From: Bacillota bacterium
GTDB lineage: Bacteria > Bacillota > Clostridia > Oscillospirales > Ruminococcaceae
DNA length: 15,030 nt
Direction of reading: 5' to 3'
NCBI GenBank assembly: GCA_023396215.1
Contig: JAEWWW010000049.1
Location: 1 to 15,030, forward strand
Shown here: positions 13,911-15,030 of the stretch, piece by piece
How positions within the stretch are numbered: position 1 is the first letter of the stretch
Layout: each line of letters starts with the position of its first letter
Translations under genes and position numbers: made by a program
The notes under the pieces: model-generated
What the model saw: only the letters and a program-made list of their open reading frames with translations
The model's database searches: none
Told to the model about the DNA's origin: nothing

Positions 13911-14666
13911 ATGAAGCTGGATGGAAAAGTGGCCGCCATTACCGGGGCAGCCAAGGGGATAGGAAAATGCATCGCCGAAAAGATGGCGCGCGAAGGCGCC
14001 AGGGTGTGTATTCTGGATTTTGATGAAGCCGCCGGTAAAGAATTTGAAAGTCAGCTGACCCAAAGCGGCTGCAGCGCGTTGTTTATCAAAACTGACGTAT
14101 CCAGCTATTCTTCGGTGCTGGAGGCCAAGCGCACCGTACTGGAGGCCTGTGGCGGCATTGACGTATTGGTTGTAAACGCCGGCATCAGCGTAAAGCATAC
14201 GGTGGGCGAAATAACCCCGGAGGAATGGGAACGGGTCATCAGCATAAACCTCAGCGGTTCTTTTTTTACCTGTAAGGCGTTCTATGATGAATTTGAGCGG
14301 AAAAAAGCGCTGGACGAGGGGAAAATCATTTTTGTTACCTCGGGCTCAGCCATTACCGGCACTGGGGGCGGGGCTCACTATGCGGCTTCCAAATCGGGGC
14401 AGCATGGGCTGATGCGGGCGCTTGCAAAAGAGCTTGGTAAAAACGGCGTAAATGTAAATGCCATCGCTCCACGCGTCATTGTCACCGATATTTTTGATAT
14501 GCTGTATCCCACTCAGGAGAGCAAGCAGGAGCTGGTGGGAAAAATCCCCATCGGCAGGTTTGGCTATCCGGAGGACGTGGCGGATTTGGCGCTGTTTCTG
14601 GCCGGCAGGGAAGCCTCTTATCTGCATGGACAGATTCTTCTGCTGGATGGCGGCAGAACCTATTAA
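13911..14666 (+). CDS. SDR-family NAD(P)-dependent oxidoreductase
   Basis: A 251-residue classical short-chain dehydrogenase. The cofactor motif is TGAAKGIG (11-18), followed by the NAG motif at 89-91. The catalytic set is Ser144, Tyr157 and Lys161 (YAASK), and the ending GQILLLDGGRTY is typical. An acidic residue after the second strand (ILDFDE) suggests NAD+ preference. AAGGAGG lies 5 nt before the ATG. Its position behind a Gat-type PTS suggests it oxidises a polyol phosphate or reduces a keto-sugar, which would make it the second redox enzyme of the locus. The fold alone would also fit 3-oxoacyl-ACP reductase-like or gluconate dehydrogenases. Confidence 0.88.
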   Translation: MKLDGKVAAITGAAKGIGKCIAEKMAREGARVCILDFDEAAGKEFESQLTQSGCSALFIKTDVSSYSSVLEAKRTVLEACGGIDVLVVNAGISVKHTVGEITPEEWERVISINLSGSFFTCKAFYDEFERKKALDEGKIIFVTSGSAITGTGGGAHYAASKSGQHGLMRALAKELGKNGVNVNAIAPRVIVTDIFDMLYPTQESKQELVGKIPIGRFGYPEDVADLALFLAGREASYLHGQILLLDGGRTY

Positions 14667-14678
14667 AGGAGTATCTTT

Positions 14679-14954
14679 ATGAAAAAGATTTTGGTCGCAA
14701 CCGGTACTTCCGAAAATAAAAAGGGATTTGCCGTGGATTATATAAAGCAGTACATAACCGCCAAAGGCATTGAAATTCAGGTAGTGGGCGGCAATATTTA
14801 CGAAGTAAAGCTGGAGGAGGTACAGCCTGACCTGATTGTGGCAATCGGCCCGGCCAACTTCAGTACCGAGATTCCAATCGTACAGGGCACCGCGTTTATC
14901 ACCAGAATAGGAATGGAAGCGGCATGTGACAACATGATTTCATTATTGAAATAA
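14679..14954 (+). CDS. EIIB-like protein lacking the phosphocysteine
   Basis: A 91-residue protein, the same length as the true EIIB at 13407 and clearly related to it along the chain (MKKILVATGT against MKKRILVACGT; DLIVAIGP against DLIVTTTT; a shared AF(I/L)T segment near the end and a final LLK/LEK). At the active loop Cys is replaced by Thr8 and the loop reads TGTSENKKG. The only cysteine lies far downstream, in EAACDN. It therefore probably cannot carry phosphate by the EIIB mechanism. AGGAG lies 7 nt before the ATG, and the gene begins 12 nt after the SDR stop, so the two are likely co-transcribed. A regulatory or decoy role is possible; the function is unknown. Confidence 0.82.
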   Translation: MKKILVATGTSENKKGFAVDYIKQYITAKGIEIQVVGGNIYEVKLEEVQPDLIVAIGPANFSTEIPIVQGTAFITRIGMEAACDNMISLLK

Positions 14955-15009
14955 CAGCCTGTATTTTGTTTGGCAGTACACCATTCCATCCTTCCTTATG
15001 CATAGAGGC

Positions 15010-15030
15010 GGGGGGGGGGGGGGGGGGGGG
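15010..15030. other. Terminal run of 21 Gs
   Basis: The window ends in an uninterrupted G run. This is most likely a sequencing or assembly artefact at a contig end, such as no-signal G calls. The 55 bases between the last gene and this run contain nothing I can identify. Confidence 0.7.

Overview
The window looks like a chromosomal contig from a moderately GC-rich member of the Clostridia (Bacillota), probably a gut Oscillospiraceae/Ruminococcaceae-type organism. The evidence is the rpsF-ssb-rpsR order, strong AGGAGG ribosome sites, TTG starts, a RING/DUF2628 membrane protein, a galactitol-family PTS, and GC-rich palindromic repeats between genes. The sequence stops in a run of 21 Gs, which is most simply a contig or read end.

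Region 1 (1-7821) is housekeeping. On the minus strand are an RluA-family pseudouridine synthase, the rpsR-ssb-rpsF operon (read rpsF first), galU, and a RING-finger/DUF2628 membrane protein. On the plus strand are pyrE, a radC-type JAMM protein and prfB (release factor 2). Credible sigma-A-type promoters with 17-nt spacers lie in front of pyrE, rpsF, the RING gene and prfB. prfB is one open frame, without the usual programmed frameshift. Its leader can form a terminator-like hairpin and a competing hairpin.

Region 2 (7822-8304) has no protein gene. It holds a structured element of about 150 bp with imperfect inverted ends (MITE-like), a strong terminator, and a series of three stem-loops ending in a second terminator-like hairpin. 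The last could be an untranslated RNA, an attenuator or another repeat.

Region 3 (8305-14954) is a polyol catabolic locus, all on the plus strand: zinc-dependent polyol(-phosphate) dehydrogenase, multidomain PRD/EIIB/EIIA transcription activator, EIIA, galactitol-family EIIC, EIIB, strong terminator, SDR dehydrogenase, and a second EIIB-like protein. The expected logic is that EIIA, EIIB and EIIC import and phosphorylate a polyol, one or both dehydrogenases oxidise the product, and the regulator senses PTS phosphorylation. The exact sugar alcohol cannot be read from the sequence.

The most unusual points are in region 3. Two genes, the zinc dehydrogenase and EIIA, have no ATG, GTG or TTG at the place their family alignment and ribosome site require; they have ATC and ATA instead, each 7 nt after a perfect AGGAGG. 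The terminal EIIB-like protein has threonine where the phosphorylated cysteine should be, so it is a candidate non-phosphorylatable EIIB. I saw no tRNA, rRNA, CRISPR array, transposase or phage gene.
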